Shown: positions 33,790 through 42,662, counted from the stretch's first letter. The stretch: DNA of 64,000 nucleotides from CAZJOD01 sp964547525 (GCA_964547525.1 CAZJOD010000002.1:6338-70337); one strand, 5' to 3'. A program made the numbers and translations. The notes: generated by a model not told the origin, from the sequence alone.

Positions 33790-35058
33790 ATGGCGAAAAA
33801 CGATGATTATAAACGCATGAAATGTTCGTTTTGTGGTAAGTCCCAAGACGAAGTTAGAAAACTCATACAAGGGCCGGGTGTATACATTTGTGACGAATGC
33901 ATAGAACTTTGCAGTGAGATCATAGATGAAGAACCCGCCGATTTCGATAATGAATTTGAGTTTAATTTCGACAAGATTCCAAAACCGAAGGAAATCATGG
34001 AGACGTTTAACAAATATGTTATCGGCCAGGATGAAGCGAAAAAAGCATTAGCTGTCGCCGTATATAATCATTACAAAAGAATCAACTCCGGAGCGAATAA
34101 CGATGAAGTTGAATTACAAAAGAGCAATATTATAATGATCGGTCCGACCGGTTGCGGTAAGACTTTGTTGGCGCAAACACTTTCTAAAATTTTAAATGTT
34201 CCTTTCGCCATAGCTGATGCTACTTCTTTAACAGAAGCCGGATATGTGGGAGAAGATGTAGAAAATATTCTTTTGCGTTTGATTCAGGCTGCAGACTACG
34301 ATATTGAAAAAGCTGAAAAAGGAATCATTTATTTGGATGAAGTTGATAAAATCGCTCGCAAATCGGATAATCCCTCAATTACCCGGGATGTAAGCGGTGA
34401 AGGTGTACAACAAGCTTTGCTAAAGATATTTGAAGGTACAGTGGCTTCGGTTCCGCCTTTAGGGGGTAGAAAACATCCACAGCAAGAATTTATACAGTTA
34501 GATACCTCCAACATATTGTTTATATGTGGTGGAGCTTTTGACGGAATCGAGGAGATAATTAAAAATAGAATCGGTAAGAGTACAATGGGTTTTGGTGGCA
34601 GCTTAAAAAAGACCGCCCAAGATATTAATATTTTAACCGATATAACTCCGCAGGATCTTTTAAAATACGGCTTAATACCTGAGTTTGTAGGAAGATTACC
34701 TGTTATAGTAGGATTACACGAGTTAGATAAGCAAGCGCTGATCAGAATTTTGACCGAACCGAAAAATTCATTAGTTAAGCAATACCAATCGTTATTTGAA
34801 ATGGATAATGTCAAATTGGAAATAGAACAAGAGGCGTTAATTTCAGTAGCGGAAAAATCAATAGAGAGAAAAACAGGAGCCAGAGGTTTAAGAGCGATCT
34901 TAGAAGAAGTAATGCGGGATATTATGTATGAACTACCATCAAGAGATGATGTGGAAAAGTGTATAATTACATCTTCTACTATACTCAAAAAAGAACCGCC
35001 CGCCCTGGTCTTAGGTAAAAGAGCTAATAAGCTTGCAAATAAAAAAGATATCGGTTAA
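33790..35058 (+). CDS. clpX: ATP-dependent Clp protease ATPase subunit ClpX
   Basis: AAA+ unfoldase that delivers substrates to ClpP. The 422-residue protein has an N-terminal zinc-binding domain (CSFCGKSQDEVRKL, CDECIELC), Walker A GPTGCGKTLLAQTL, Walker B GIIYLDEVDKIA, the pore loop GYVGEDVENIL, and the ClpP-contacting loop near IGKSTMGFG. Its stop codon forms the loop of a terminator hairpin. An inserted or missing segment is not apparent. Confidence 0.98.
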   Translation: MAKNDDYKRMKCSFCGKSQDEVRKLIQGPGVYICDECIELCSEIIDEEPADFDNEFEFNFDKIPKPKEIMETFNKYVIGQDEAKKALAVAVYNHYKRINSGANNDEVELQKSNIIMIGPTGCGKTLLAQTLSKILNVPFAIADATSLTEAGYVGEDVENILLRLIQAADYDIEKAEKGIIYLDEVDKIARKSDNPSITRDVSGEGVQQALLKIFEGTVASVPPLGGRKHPQQEFIQLDTSNILFICGGAFDGIEEIIKNRIGKSTMGFGGSLKKTAQDINILTDITPQDLLKYGLIPEFVGRLPVIVGLHELDKQALIRILTEPKNSLVKQYQSLFEMDNVKLEIEQEALISVAEKSIERKTGARGLRAILEEVMRDIMYELPSRDDVEKCIITSSTILKKEPPALVLGKRANKLANKKDIG

Positions 35059-35072
35059 ACCGATATCTTTTT
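35042..35072 (+). terminator. Terminator overlapping the clpX stop codon
   Basis: AAAAAGATATCGGT (35042-35055) pairs perfectly with ACCGATATCTTTTT (35059-35072). The loop TAA is the last three bases of clpX counted from 35056, so the stop codon is the loop. Confidence 0.93.
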
Positions 35073-35127
35073 ACTTGAAATAGCTTATTTCAACATCTAT
35101 ATTACTCTTTAAAATGAATATTATTCG

Positions 35128-35156
35128 TTGCATATACTTTTTTTTATCAGTATAAT
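35128..35156 (+). promoter_or_regulatory. Promoter of uppP
   Basis: TTGCAT (35128-35133), 17-base spacer, TATAAT (35151-35156), 52 bases before the GTG start. Confidence 0.75.
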
Positions 35157-35208
35157 TGGATTTCAGACAAATATTATATATAATAATACGATTCAGGGGG
35201 TATCGACG

Positions 35209-36018
35209 GTGAGTATCTTAGAAGGTTTATTTTTGGGTATTTTGCAGGGATTGACCGAATTCCTGCCGGTCAGTAGTTCAGGGCACTTGGTAATGTTTCA
35301 GAATTTATTGGGCATAGAAGAAGGAGCGTTTACGTTTGGTATATGTGTACATTTCGCTACTCTTGTTGCGGTATGTGCCGTTTATTATAAAGATATAGTA
35401 AAGTTAATAAAGAATCCGTTGTCAAAACCCGTTCTGCTTATTATTGTAGGAACCGTACCTGCCGTTATTGCGGCTGTGTTTTTAGAGGATTTATTAAGGG
35501 AATATTTTGATACCGGAAAATCTTTGGGTATAGGCTTTTTATTTACAGCAACGGTATTATTGATCTCATCAAAAATACACACGGGTAAAAAGACAATGGA
35601 TACGACTAAAACAAAAGATGCTTTGATAATTGGATTCGCTCAAGCTGTAGCACTTTTCCCTGCGGTATCGCGTTCTGGTATGACTATAACCACGTCTTTG
35701 GCTAGAGGCATAAAAAGAGAAGAAGCATCCAAATTCTCATTTCTGTTATCGGTACCGGTTATTTTAGGAGCTGTGGTTATGGATGTGTACGGATTGTTAA
35801 AAGAGCCCGGCTTGCTAGAAGAAAGCATTAATACCGGACCGTTTCTGGTCGGTATAATTGCAGCCGGTGTCAGTGGGTATTTTGCCATTAGATTTATGAT
35901 AAAGGTAATAAATAAAGGGAAGTTGAAATATTTTTCTTATTATTTATACATAGTAGCCGCTTTAGTGCTTTTCGATCAGTTATTTATCGGTAAACTGTTT
36001 CCGAAATTGTTCGGGTAA
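35209..36018 (+). CDS. uppP: Undecaprenyl-diphosphate phosphatase (BacA type)
   Basis: Recycles undecaprenyl diphosphate to the lipid carrier for cell-wall synthesis; members confer low-level bacitracin resistance. The 269-residue polytopic protein has LFLGILQGLTEFLPVSSSGHL (active-site region with Glu and SSSGH) and the second motif AVSRSGMTITTSLARG. GTG 35209 is chosen because AGGGGG is 8 bases upstream and the family starts at this residue; the upstream in-frame ATG at 35128 lies inside the promoter. Confidence 0.95.
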   Translation: MSILEGLFLGILQGLTEFLPVSSSGHLVMFQNLLGIEEGAFTFGICVHFATLVAVCAVYYKDIVKLIKNPLSKPVLLIIVGTVPAVIAAVFLEDLLREYFDTGKSLGIGFLFTATVLLISSKIHTGKKTMDTTKTKDALIIGFAQAVALFPAVSRSGMTITTSLARGIKREEASKFSFLLSVPVILGAVVMDVYGLLKEPGLLEESINTGPFLVGIIAAGVSGYFAIRFMIKVINKGKLKYFSYYLYIVAALVLFDQLFIGKLFPKLFG

Positions 36019-36069
36019 GACACAGTTTGACATTTGGATTAACTTTTAAGCTATAGGTGATTAGTATTG

Positions 36070-37089
36070 ATGGATAAATATATATTAGGAATTGAATCGA
36101 CATGTGACGAGACGGCGTGTGCCGTTGTTAAAGCCGGTCGTGTCTTGGTATCAAGTGTGATCTCTTCACAAATAGAGTTGCACAGGCTATACGGAGGGGT
36201 GGTGCCTGAGATTGCATCACGTAAGCATGTAGAAAATATCATACCTGTTTTAGACGACTGTATGATTAAAGCCGGAATGGATATCTCGGAAATACAAGCC
36301 GTAGCTGTGTCCTACGGACCGGGACTTGTGGGAGCGTTGCTAACCGGCATATCTGTGGCCAAGGCGATCGCTTGGGCACTAGACATCCCTTTGATGGGTG
36401 TCAATCATATTGAAGGACATATTTTTGCTAACTTTTTAACCCATAAAGATCTAAAACCTCCTTTTATAGCATTGGTAGCATCCGGAGGACATAGCCATAT
36501 AATACATGTAAAAGATTACCTAACATATGAGATTATGGGAAAAACAAGAGATGACGCTGCAGGAGAAGCCTTCGACAAAACAGCTAGAGTTTTAGGTTTA
36601 GGATATCCCGGAGGACCTATGATAGATAAAATAGCTAAAGCCGGTGATGAGAACTATGTGTCTTTTCCAAAAACACGTTTTTCCGATAATCTCTACGATT
36701 TCAGTTTTTCAGGTGTAAAAACCGCAGTTATTAATCATATTAATACATTAAATATGAAGAAACAACCTGTTAATGTAAATGATATTGCAGCGTCGTTTCA
36801 GAAAGCTGTAACAGATGTATTAACCGAAAACACCATAGCCGCAGCAAAGACTGTAGGTTTAAAAACCGTATGTCTTGCAGGTGGTGTATCGGCAAATTCA
36901 GTTCTGCGAAAGAAAATGAAAGAAGCCGGGGAGAAAAACAATATAGAAGTATTTTATCCGGATATAGTATATTGCACCGATAATGCGGCTATGATTGCAT
37001 CGGCAGGATATTACCGGCTGGAAAAAGGTATATTCTCGGATCTGTCCCTTAACGCCATACCCGGCTTGAGAATTGATAGCTGTGGATAA
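36070..37089 (+). CDS. tsaD: tRNA threonylcarbamoyltransferase TsaD
   Basis: Catalyses the last step of t6A synthesis with TsaB and TsaE. The 339-residue ASKHA-fold protein has ILGIESTCDETACAVV, the metal-binding HIEGHIFAN (His113, His117), VASGGHSHII, and the C-terminal GGVSANSVLRKKM and CTDNAAMIA motifs. ATG 36070 is one codon after an in-frame TTG. It is apart from tsaE-tsaB. The gene ends in DnaA-box-like sequence, with its stop codon inside the first box. Confidence 0.96.
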   Translation: MDKYILGIESTCDETACAVVKAGRVLVSSVISSQIELHRLYGGVVPEIASRKHVENIIPVLDDCMIKAGMDISEIQAVAVSYGPGLVGALLTGISVAKAIAWALDIPLMGVNHIEGHIFANFLTHKDLKPPFIALVASGGHSHIIHVKDYLTYEIMGKTRDDAAGEAFDKTARVLGLGYPGGPMIDKIAKAGDENYVSFPKTRFSDNLYDFSFSGVKTAVINHINTLNMKKQPVNVNDIAASFQKAVTDVLTENTIAAAKTVGLKTVCLAGGVSANSVLRKKMKEAGEKNNIEVFYPDIVYCTDNAAMIASAGYYRLEKGIFSDLSLNAIPGLRIDSCG

Positions 37090-37120
37090 ATATGTGGATA
37101 ACAGAAAAAAATGTGGAATA
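37081..37120 (+). promoter_or_regulatory. Cluster of DnaA-box-like sites
   Basis: TGTGGATAA, the complement of the consensus DnaA box TTATCCACA, occurs perfectly at 37081-37089 and 37093-37101, 12 bases apart in the same direction. A degenerate TGTGGAATA follows at 37112-37120. The first covers the last codons and stop of tsaD. No AT-rich unwinding element or dnaA/dnaN gene is nearby, so this is not read as the replication origin. Confidence 0.5.
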
Positions 37121-37199
37121 AGTATTAAAATCAGCAAAACATTATATAATCTGAAAAATTTCATAAGTGCTGTTTGAAAGTTTCAGTAGTTATTGGCAC

Positions 37200-37228
37200 T
37201 TGACATGTCCTGCCAAAAGGTATAGTAT
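37200..37228 (+). promoter_or_regulatory. Promoter of the Mrp-type ATPase
   Basis: TTGACA (37200-37205), 17-base spacer, TAGTAT (37223-37228). Confidence 0.55.
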
Positions 37229-37266
37229 TTTTGATGTTATAATACAAGAAACGGAAGTGAATTTAT

Positions 37267-38106
37267 ATGGCTGATTGTAATAGTTGTCCGAGCAAAAACC
37301 AATGCTCTACGGCGGACAAGGAGAAATGTCAGGATACGAGTTTGTTGTTTCAACAAAACTCTTTAAGTGAGATAAAAAGAGTTATTCCTGTGGTAAGTGG
37401 CAAAGGAGGAGTAGGTAAATCGTCTATAACGGCTATGTTGGCTGTTTTGATGAGTAGAAGGGGCTATAGGACTGCAATATTGGATGCAGATGTTACAGGA
37501 CCGTCCATTCCCAAAATGTTCGGGCTTAAAGCGGGGGTAAAAGGAAATGAATCCGGCTTGTATCCCGTTAGAACACATAACAATATAGCGGTCATGTCGG
37601 TTAATCTTTTATTAGAACAGGAAGATCAACCGGTTGTATGGCGTGGGCCGATTATATCAGGAACAGTTAAACAATTTTGGACAGACGTTTTGTGGGAAGA
37701 TGTAGATTATATGTTTGTGGACATGCCTCCGGGAACGGGCGATGTTCCGTTGACCATATTCCAGTCATTACCTGTGGACGGAGTAATAATAGCCACTTCC
37801 CCTCAAGAATTGGTATCGGTCATAGTAAGAAAAGCCTATAACATGGCTAAAAAGATGAATATCAATGTGGCTGGAATAATTGAAAATATGAGTTATGTAT
37901 TGTGTCCCGACTGTGGCAGGAAAATTGATGTTTTCGGTAAAAGTAAGACTGATGAAACCGCACGCACATTGAATTTGGATGTGTTAGGTAAAATACCTAT
38001 GGATGCGAGAATCGCCGAATTATGTGACGCAGGTGAAATCGAAAAGTTCTCAGCAAATTATTTGGATGAATGTATTAGAAAGTTGGAAGAAAAGTATCCG
38101 GTATGA
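37267..38106 (+). CDS. Mrp/NBP35-family iron-sulfur carrier ATPase
   Basis: A 279-residue P-loop protein of the Mrp/ApbC group, which carries and transfers [4Fe-4S] clusters. It has the deviant Walker A VVSGKGGVGKSSITAML, ILDADVTGPSIP, DMPPGTGDVPLTIFQSL and the CPDCGRK cysteine pair that binds the cluster. The N-terminus CNSCPSKNQCSTADKEKC adds a further set of cysteines, as in NBP35-like clostridial members; there is no MIP18-like domain. Its stop overlaps the thioesterase start by 4 bases. Confidence 0.9.
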   Translation: MADCNSCPSKNQCSTADKEKCQDTSLLFQQNSLSEIKRVIPVVSGKGGVGKSSITAMLAVLMSRRGYRTAILDADVTGPSIPKMFGLKAGVKGNESGLYPVRTHNNIAVMSVNLLLEQEDQPVVWRGPIISGTVKQFWTDVLWEDVDYMFVDMPPGTGDVPLTIFQSLPVDGVIIATSPQELVSVIVRKAYNMAKKMNINVAGIIENMSYVLCPDCGRKIDVFGKSKTDETARTLNLDVLGKIPMDARIAELCDAGEIEKFSANYLDECIRKLEEKYPV

Positions 38107-38519
38107 AAAGTTATTATGAAAAAATAGTCGTACGGTACGCCGAGACCGATCAAATGGGCATAGCACATCATTCGTGCTATCCCGTCTGGTTTGAGGCGGC
38201 AAGAACAGGTTTTATAAAAATGTTGGGAATGTCCTATTCGGAGGTTGAAAGCCGAGGGCTGTTGTTGCCGTTAGCCGAATTGAATGTTAAATACAGATCG
38301 GGTTCATATTATGAAGATCAATTATGGGTAAAGGTTGAAACTGTAAAACTCACAGGAGCCAGAATAGTATTCGGGTATGAAATAACAAGAGATCGAGACA
38401 AAGCCTTAATAGCAACGGGTTCAACAACTCACGCTTTTACCGATCAAAATATAAAAATAATAAACATTATGAAAACTCATAAAGATATATACGATTTATT
38501 AGCTACCTCACTAGTATAA
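38103..38519 (+). CDS. Hotdog-fold acyl-CoA thioesterase (YbgC/FadM type)
   Basis: A 138-residue 4-hydroxybenzoyl-CoA thioesterase-like protein. VRYAETDQMGIAHHSCYPVW holds the catalytic Asp and the hotdog signature, followed by FEAARTGFIKMLGMSYSEVE and LPLAELNVKYRSGSYYEDQL. The substrate is an acyl-CoA of unknown chain. It is translationally coupled to the Mrp gene and its 3' end overlaps the convergent lipoprotein gene by 9 bases. Confidence 0.88.
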   Translation: MKSYYEKIVVRYAETDQMGIAHHSCYPVWFEAARTGFIKMLGMSYSEVESRGLLLPLAELNVKYRSGSYYEDQLWVKVETVKLTGARIVFGYEITRDRDKALIATGSTTHAFTDQNIKIINIMKTHKDIYDLLATSLV

Positions 38520-40136
38520 AGGAAGATTATTCGCTTTCAGATAACTTTCTTTACTCCTTATCAAAAAGTCGAATTTATCATCGTCTCTACCGTATATGAG
38601 ACGGATCAGCTGCTGTGAATATCTTAGATCTTTCAAAGTAAGATTTACATAATCTAATCGATCATATGATCCGTCCGGCATATATGCATACCATAAGTCG
38701 TTGTTTTCTTTCGGCCAATCAGAATAAGTATCGTCTACTGCAAGTTTTATTTTATCTCCTAAAAGCAGGTATACCGGTTTTTTTGTCTCAATGTACATTT
38801 CATATATAAAATTCATTTCGGTAACCAAATGGTTCAATGAAACATGATTAGGAAGCAATGATAAATCCTTATCGGTGTAATCCCAAACCAAATAACCACC
38901 GTTTTCTGTCCTGAAATTGTGAGTTATAGCATAATCCACAAGAAAGTTTGCATATTTTTCAGCTGATACCAATAATGCAGGATCCTTATGTTTTCTATAC
39001 CCTCTTATTAGAAACAGTCCTACATCGGTGTTAAAACGGGTATCGTAAAAATTTTCTTTAATACCGTAATCACCGCTTAACCATTGGGATTCGGCGGTTG
39101 TAGGCCATATCCCGGTTTGATTTTGATCTTGAACGGCTACATAAAGCGCAACCTTTGACATAATGTCAAAATACTTTCCGTCGGTTCTTAAGAATTTCTC
39201 TCCGACATGATGAGCTACATTTTTATAAAAATAATCTTCTCCCGAGGGTATGTAGGATACGGGTGTAATGTAATATTGTCCGTTCATAGTCCATTTTCTG
39301 AATCGTCCGAAATCGGCAAGCTTAACAACAGCAGCCGTTTCTGCATCTGAAAAATCAACTAATAAATCTTTTGAAAATATACCCCAGTGTTCGACAATAT
39401 AGTTTTCTTCTATAAATAAATTTAATTTTATCAGTCCGTCGGAAATTTGCACAACAGAGCTTTTATCTATCGCATCTCTTAATACTTCATTGTTTTTTTT
39501 CTCATATGCGTTAACGCAGCTTAAAACCATTGAGAAACCGTCTCCTTCGGCGTATGTGGTGTAAGGTTGTGATAACGGTACTTGCCCGGAGTCGAAAGGA
39601 CCGTTTAAAACCGATGAAACGTTATCACGTCCCTTCGGGTATGAGTAATATCTGTATGTATATTGATCTTTAACGTCAAAGTATAACTCCATTTGAAGCT
39701 CTGTAGCTGCGTCGGATAATCCCTCCATTTTAACACAATAATAAATGTCGTTTCCGTTTAGTTCGTAAAAATCGGCTATAAGAGTCCCTGATAAACGGTT
39801 TTCATAATTAACCGAATAACTGTAACGGGTATGATAAGCAACTTTGTATTCACTAAAAGTTTCACTGATCGGTGACAATGAAATTTTATCCCCGTACGCT
39901 TTAAAAAGGTTTTTAACATTTACAGACGATTCAAAAGTCGGACTTTTTGCGGTTATATTCTCAACAGAGGAAGTACCACCGGTTATATGTGGCATGGATG
40001 TAACCGAACCGGTTTCGATTGTTGTTTCCGATTCCGGGTTAAATTCGGTAGTAAGGCATGATGTGAGTGTAAAAATACTCAAGATAAATATAAATATATA
40101 AGAACCGTATTTTGAACGAAAAATTAAATGTCGCAT
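38511..40136 (-). CDS. Lipoprotein of unknown function, possibly alpha/alpha-toroid
   Basis: A 541-residue lipoprotein: basic start, hydrophobic IFIFILSIFTLTSC with Cys27 in a lipobox, then a Ser/Thr/Glu-rich linker. Residues about 85-260 look like a beta-rich domain. The C-terminal 260 residues are helical and resemble (alpha/alpha)6-toroid carbohydrate enzymes of the D-glucuronyl C5-epimerase type, with VGLFLIRGYRKHKDP, ENGGYLVWDYTD and RLDYVNLTLKDLRYSQQLI. That comparison is from pattern memory only. Start chosen at 40136 with AAAGGGG before it. It faces the thioesterase gene. Confidence 0.6.
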   Translation of the reverse strand: MRHLIFRSKYGSYIFIFILSIFTLTSCLTTEFNPESETTIETGSVTSMPHITGGTSSVENITAKSPTFESSVNVKNLFKAYGDKISLSPISETFSEYKVAYHTRYSYSVNYENRLSGTLIADFYELNGNDIYYCVKMEGLSDAATELQMELYFDVKDQYTYRYYSYPKGRDNVSSVLNGPFDSGQVPLSQPYTTYAEGDGFSMVLSCVNAYEKKNNEVLRDAIDKSSVVQISDGLIKLNLFIEENYIVEHWGIFSKDLLVDFSDAETAAVVKLADFGRFRKWTMNGQYYITPVSYIPSGEDYFYKNVAHHVGEKFLRTDGKYFDIMSKVALYVAVQDQNQTGIWPTTAESQWLSGDYGIKENFYDTRFNTDVGLFLIRGYRKHKDPALLVSAEKYANFLVDYAITHNFRTENGGYLVWDYTDKDLSLLPNHVSLNHLVTEMNFIYEMYIETKKPVYLLLGDKIKLAVDDTYSDWPKENNDLWYAYMPDGSYDRLDYVNLTLKDLRYSQQLIRLIYGRDDDKFDFLIRSKESYLKANNLPLY

Positions 40137-40312
40137 AATATACCCCTTTCGCATATTATTTATTATACCACGACCGGAACGATTTTTTAAACGGATATGT
40201 TTGGAGTGACATGTTTTTTACCTGTAGAACTGTCGATTAATGTATTAGAATTTAACCATGCATATATGATTTATGGTATAATCATAAAAAGATTATTATG
40301 GAGATTGTTATG

Positions 40313-41863
40313 AAGATAGTCACACCTGAACAAATGAGCCGGTTGGATCGTTATATTATAGAAAATTTAAAGATACCCGGTATAGTTTTAATGGAAAACG
40401 CCGCTTTAGCCGTAGCAAATAAAGCTTTGGATATGTTATCCCAAAAAACCGACACATATGTCGTGGTTTTTTGTGGTATTGGAAATAATGGTGGAGACGG
40501 ATTTGCGGTAGCAAGAATACTTGAAAATAACGGTGTTAAAACAACTACCTATGTATTTGGAAATACAGCTTCAATTAAGGGTGATGCAAAAACAAATTAT
40601 GATATAAATATAAACATGAAATTGGATATCAAGCAGTACAGTGTTGATATAAAAGAACAGTGTGTTAAAGCTGTTAAAAATTCCGATTTGACTGTTGACG
40701 CTTTGTTAGGGACCGGATTTAATGGTCCTTTAAGGAACGGAATTGCAGATGCGATTTCTATAATAAACACATATTCAAAAATGATTTTAAGTATAGATAT
40801 ACCGTCCGGTGTAAACGGAGCCGACGGAAGTGTTCCTCAAGATGCGGTAAGAGCCCATGAAACCGTGACGTTTTGTCTTCCTAAGATAGGATTGTGTGTG
40901 TACCCGGGACATGAATATGCGGGTAGAATCACTGTAGCAAATATTCAAATACCTAAAAATGTTGTCGAAGAACAAAATTACACCGTTCGTACCATAGACC
41001 TGCGGGAAGTTAAAGCCATGCTGCCCCGTAGACGGCCTGACGGTAATAAAGGTGATTACGGCAGAGTAATGGTAATAGGTGGTCAAAAGGGTATGACCGG
41101 CGCTGTGATTTTAGCCGCGAAAGCCGCTTACAGAACCGGAAGCGGTTTAGTGTATATTAAAACCTCTGAAGCCGACTCGCATATATATGAGACTACAGTA
41201 ATAGAAGCGGTAAAGATTATTTTTGAAGATAATAAACCTGTTCATGATCAACCGGAGCACATAATACAATTGATAAATATGCAAGATTGTTTTGTAATAG
41301 GTCCGGGGATGGGTAAAAGCTTACTCACACTGAAAACATTGGAATATTTCCTATCACTGGAAGGTAAAAATATAGTGTTGGATGCGGACGCTTTAAATGT
41401 TTTGGAGGGTAGAATCGATCTATTAAAAAACGCATGTTGTAATGTGGCGGTTACACCTCATCCCGGTGAAATGAGTCGTTTGTGTGGTATAAGTATCGAA
41501 GACATACAAAAAGACAGATTGGCGGTGGCAAAGCAATTCTCGGAGCATACGGGCGTTATTACCGTCTTAAAAGGTGCTGCAACCATTGTGACCGACCCCG
41601 GTGGAAGTGTTTTGATTAATACTACGGGATGCGGAGGAATGTCAACCGCAGGAAGCGGAGATGTACTGGCGGGTATGATAGGATCGTTGTCCGGCCAAGG
41701 AGTTGATTTGATCAAGGCCTGTACCTTGGGGGTTTATCTTCATGGATTGGCCGGGGAATATGCCGGGAAAAAATATACTGAATACGGAATGACAGCTTCG
41801 GATATAATAGAAATGATACCTGCGGCATATATGGAGATTGGTAATAATTACTGCGAGTTGTAA
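40313..41863 (+). CDS. nnr: Bifunctional NAD(P)HX epimerase / ADP-dependent dehydratase
   Basis: Repairs hydrated NADH and NADPH. The 516-residue protein joins an N-terminal YjeF_N epimerase domain (about 1-215; MENAALAVANKAL, CGIGNNGGDGFAVARIL, DALLGTGFNGPLR, SIDIPSGVNGADG) to a C-terminal ribokinase-like dehydratase (about 225-510; DYGRVMVIGGQKGMTGAVIL, DADALNVL, TPHPGEMSRL, GCGGMSTAGSGDVLAGMIG). ATG 40313 has GGAG 9 bases upstream. A TATAAT lies at 40277-40282 with no clear -35. In many Firmicutes alr and the MazEF pair follow; alr is absent here. Confidence 0.96.
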   Translation, partial: KIVTPEQMSRLDRYIIENLKIPGIVLMENAALAVANKALDMLSQKTDTYVVVFCGIGNNGGDGFAVARILENNGVKTTTYVFGNTASIKGDAKTNYDININMKLDIKQYSVDIKEQCVKAVKNSDLTVDALLGTGFNGPLRNGIADAISIINTYSKMILSIDIPSGVNGADGSVPQDAVRAHETVTFCLPKIGLCVYPGHEYAGRITVANIQIPKNVVEEQNYTVRTIDLREVKAMLPRRRPDGNKGDYGRVMVIGGQKGMTGAVILAAKAAYRTGSGLVYIKTSEADSHIYETTVIEAVKIIFEDNKPVHDQPEHIIQLINMQDCFVIGPGMGKSLLTLKTLEYFLSLEGKNIVLDADALNVLEGRIDLLKNACCNVAVTPHPGEMSRLCGISIEDIQKDRLAVAKQFSEHTGVITVLKGAATIVTDPGGSVLINTTGCGGMSTAGSGDVLAGMIGSLSGQGVDLIKACTLGVYLHGLAGEYAGKKYTEYGMTASDIIEMIPAAYMEIGNNYCEL

Positions 41864-41875
41864 CACTTTTTTTAT

Positions 41876-41990
41876 TTGACTAAAGGTCCGTAACAAATTA
41901 TAATGATATATATAACATGGGTAAGAATCCTGTTATATATTTAAAGGTGAAGTCATAATATTCGACATATATATAGATTAGACGAATATT
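41876..41990 (+). promoter_or_regulatory. Promoter and two-hairpin leader of the toxin-antitoxin operon
   Basis: TTGACT (41876-41881), 17-base spacer, TATAAT (41899-41904) is a strong promoter. The 5' leader begins with a hairpin ATATATAACA (41908-41917) / TGTTATATAT (41931-41940). A second inverted repeat, AATATTCG (41957-41964) / CGAATATT (41983-41990), follows. The first overlaps the transcript start and could be the operator for the RHH antitoxin; this is inference. Confidence 0.6.
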
Positions 41991-42034
41991 GTCATCGGTA
42001 TTGAATTGATTTTATAATTGAAAGAGGGATCAGA

Positions 42035-42322
42035 ATGTCTAAGACAAAGAGAATTAATATATCATTGCCTGAAGATATGCTAAAGGAAATTGATAATGCC
42101 GTGCAAAACGCAAAAACCGGCAGAAGTCGTTTCTTTAGGCAAGCGGTAAGGTATTATTTGACTAAAGGTTACATCCATAACTTGCGGGGGCAGATGGTAA
42201 AGGGCTATGGTGAAATGGGTAACATTAATCTTGATATTGCCGAAAATTGGTTATGTGCCGATAACGCTCAAGCCGAGAGGTCGGAAATGCTTTTAAGGGA
42301 GATGGAGATGAGTGATAATTAA
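42035..42322 (+). CDS. Ribbon-helix-helix antitoxin (EndoAI/MazE type)
   Basis: A 95-residue CopG/RHH protein: KRINISLPEDMLKEIDNAV is the ribbon and first helix, and TGRSRFFRQAVRYYLTKGY the second helix. The C-terminal half would wrap the toxin. It corresponds to NdoAI/EndoAI of Bacillus subtilis, which binds and neutralises MazF and represses the operon. ATG 42035 follows GAGGGAT. It overlaps the toxin gene by 11 bases, the usual arrangement. Confidence 0.88.
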   Translation: MSKTKRINISLPEDMLKEIDNAVQNAKTGRSRFFRQAVRYYLTKGYIHNLRGQMVKGYGEMGNINLDIAENWLCADNAQAERSEMLLREMEMSDN

Positions 42323-42662
42323 ACGGGGAGATGTCTATTACGCCGATCTTAGCCCTGTTATAGGTTCTGAACAAGGAGGCGTTAGACCTGTATTGATAAT
42401 TCAAAATGATGTAGGTAATAAATACAGTCCGACTGTGATCGTCGCAGCGATTACATCAAGAATAAACAAGGCGAAAATGCCTACACATTTTGAATTATCC
42501 ACCAAAGAAATAGGACTTAGCAAGGATTCGGTAGTTCTACTTGAACAAGTAAGAACCATTGACAAAAGGAGACTAAGAGAAAAAATAGGACAAATAAGTG
42601 AAAATAACATGTATAAAATTAATCAGGCGTTGATGATAAGTCTGGGACTTGTAGATATATAG
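42312..42662 (+). CDS. MazF/EndoA-type mRNA interferase toxin
   Basis: A 116-residue PemK/MazF-family endoribonuclease, close in length to Bacillus EndoA (116). IKRGDVYYADLSPVIGSEQGGVRPVLI and TVIVAAITSRINKAKMPTHFEL are the conserved SH3-like core, with catalytic Arg (GVRP) and Thr (AAITS). VVLLEQVRTIDKRRL completes the family pattern. GTG 42312 lies within the antitoxin frame, so translation is coupled. It cleaves mRNA at short motifs, probably UACAU-like. Confidence 0.93.
   Translation: MIIKRGDVYYADLSPVIGSEQGGVRPVLIIQNDVGNKYSPTVIVAAITSRINKAKMPTHFELSTKEIGLSKDSVVLLEQVRTIDKRRLREKIGQISENNMYKINQALMISLGLVDI

Noticed and set aside
35128..35208. Upstream ATG start for uppP
   Set aside because: The 27 extra residues lie within the promoter and leader and the family begins at the GTG at 35209.
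37081..37120. Replication origin
   Set aside because: Only two to three DnaA-box-like sites, without AT-rich unwinding repeats or the dnaA/dnaN/rpmH genes.
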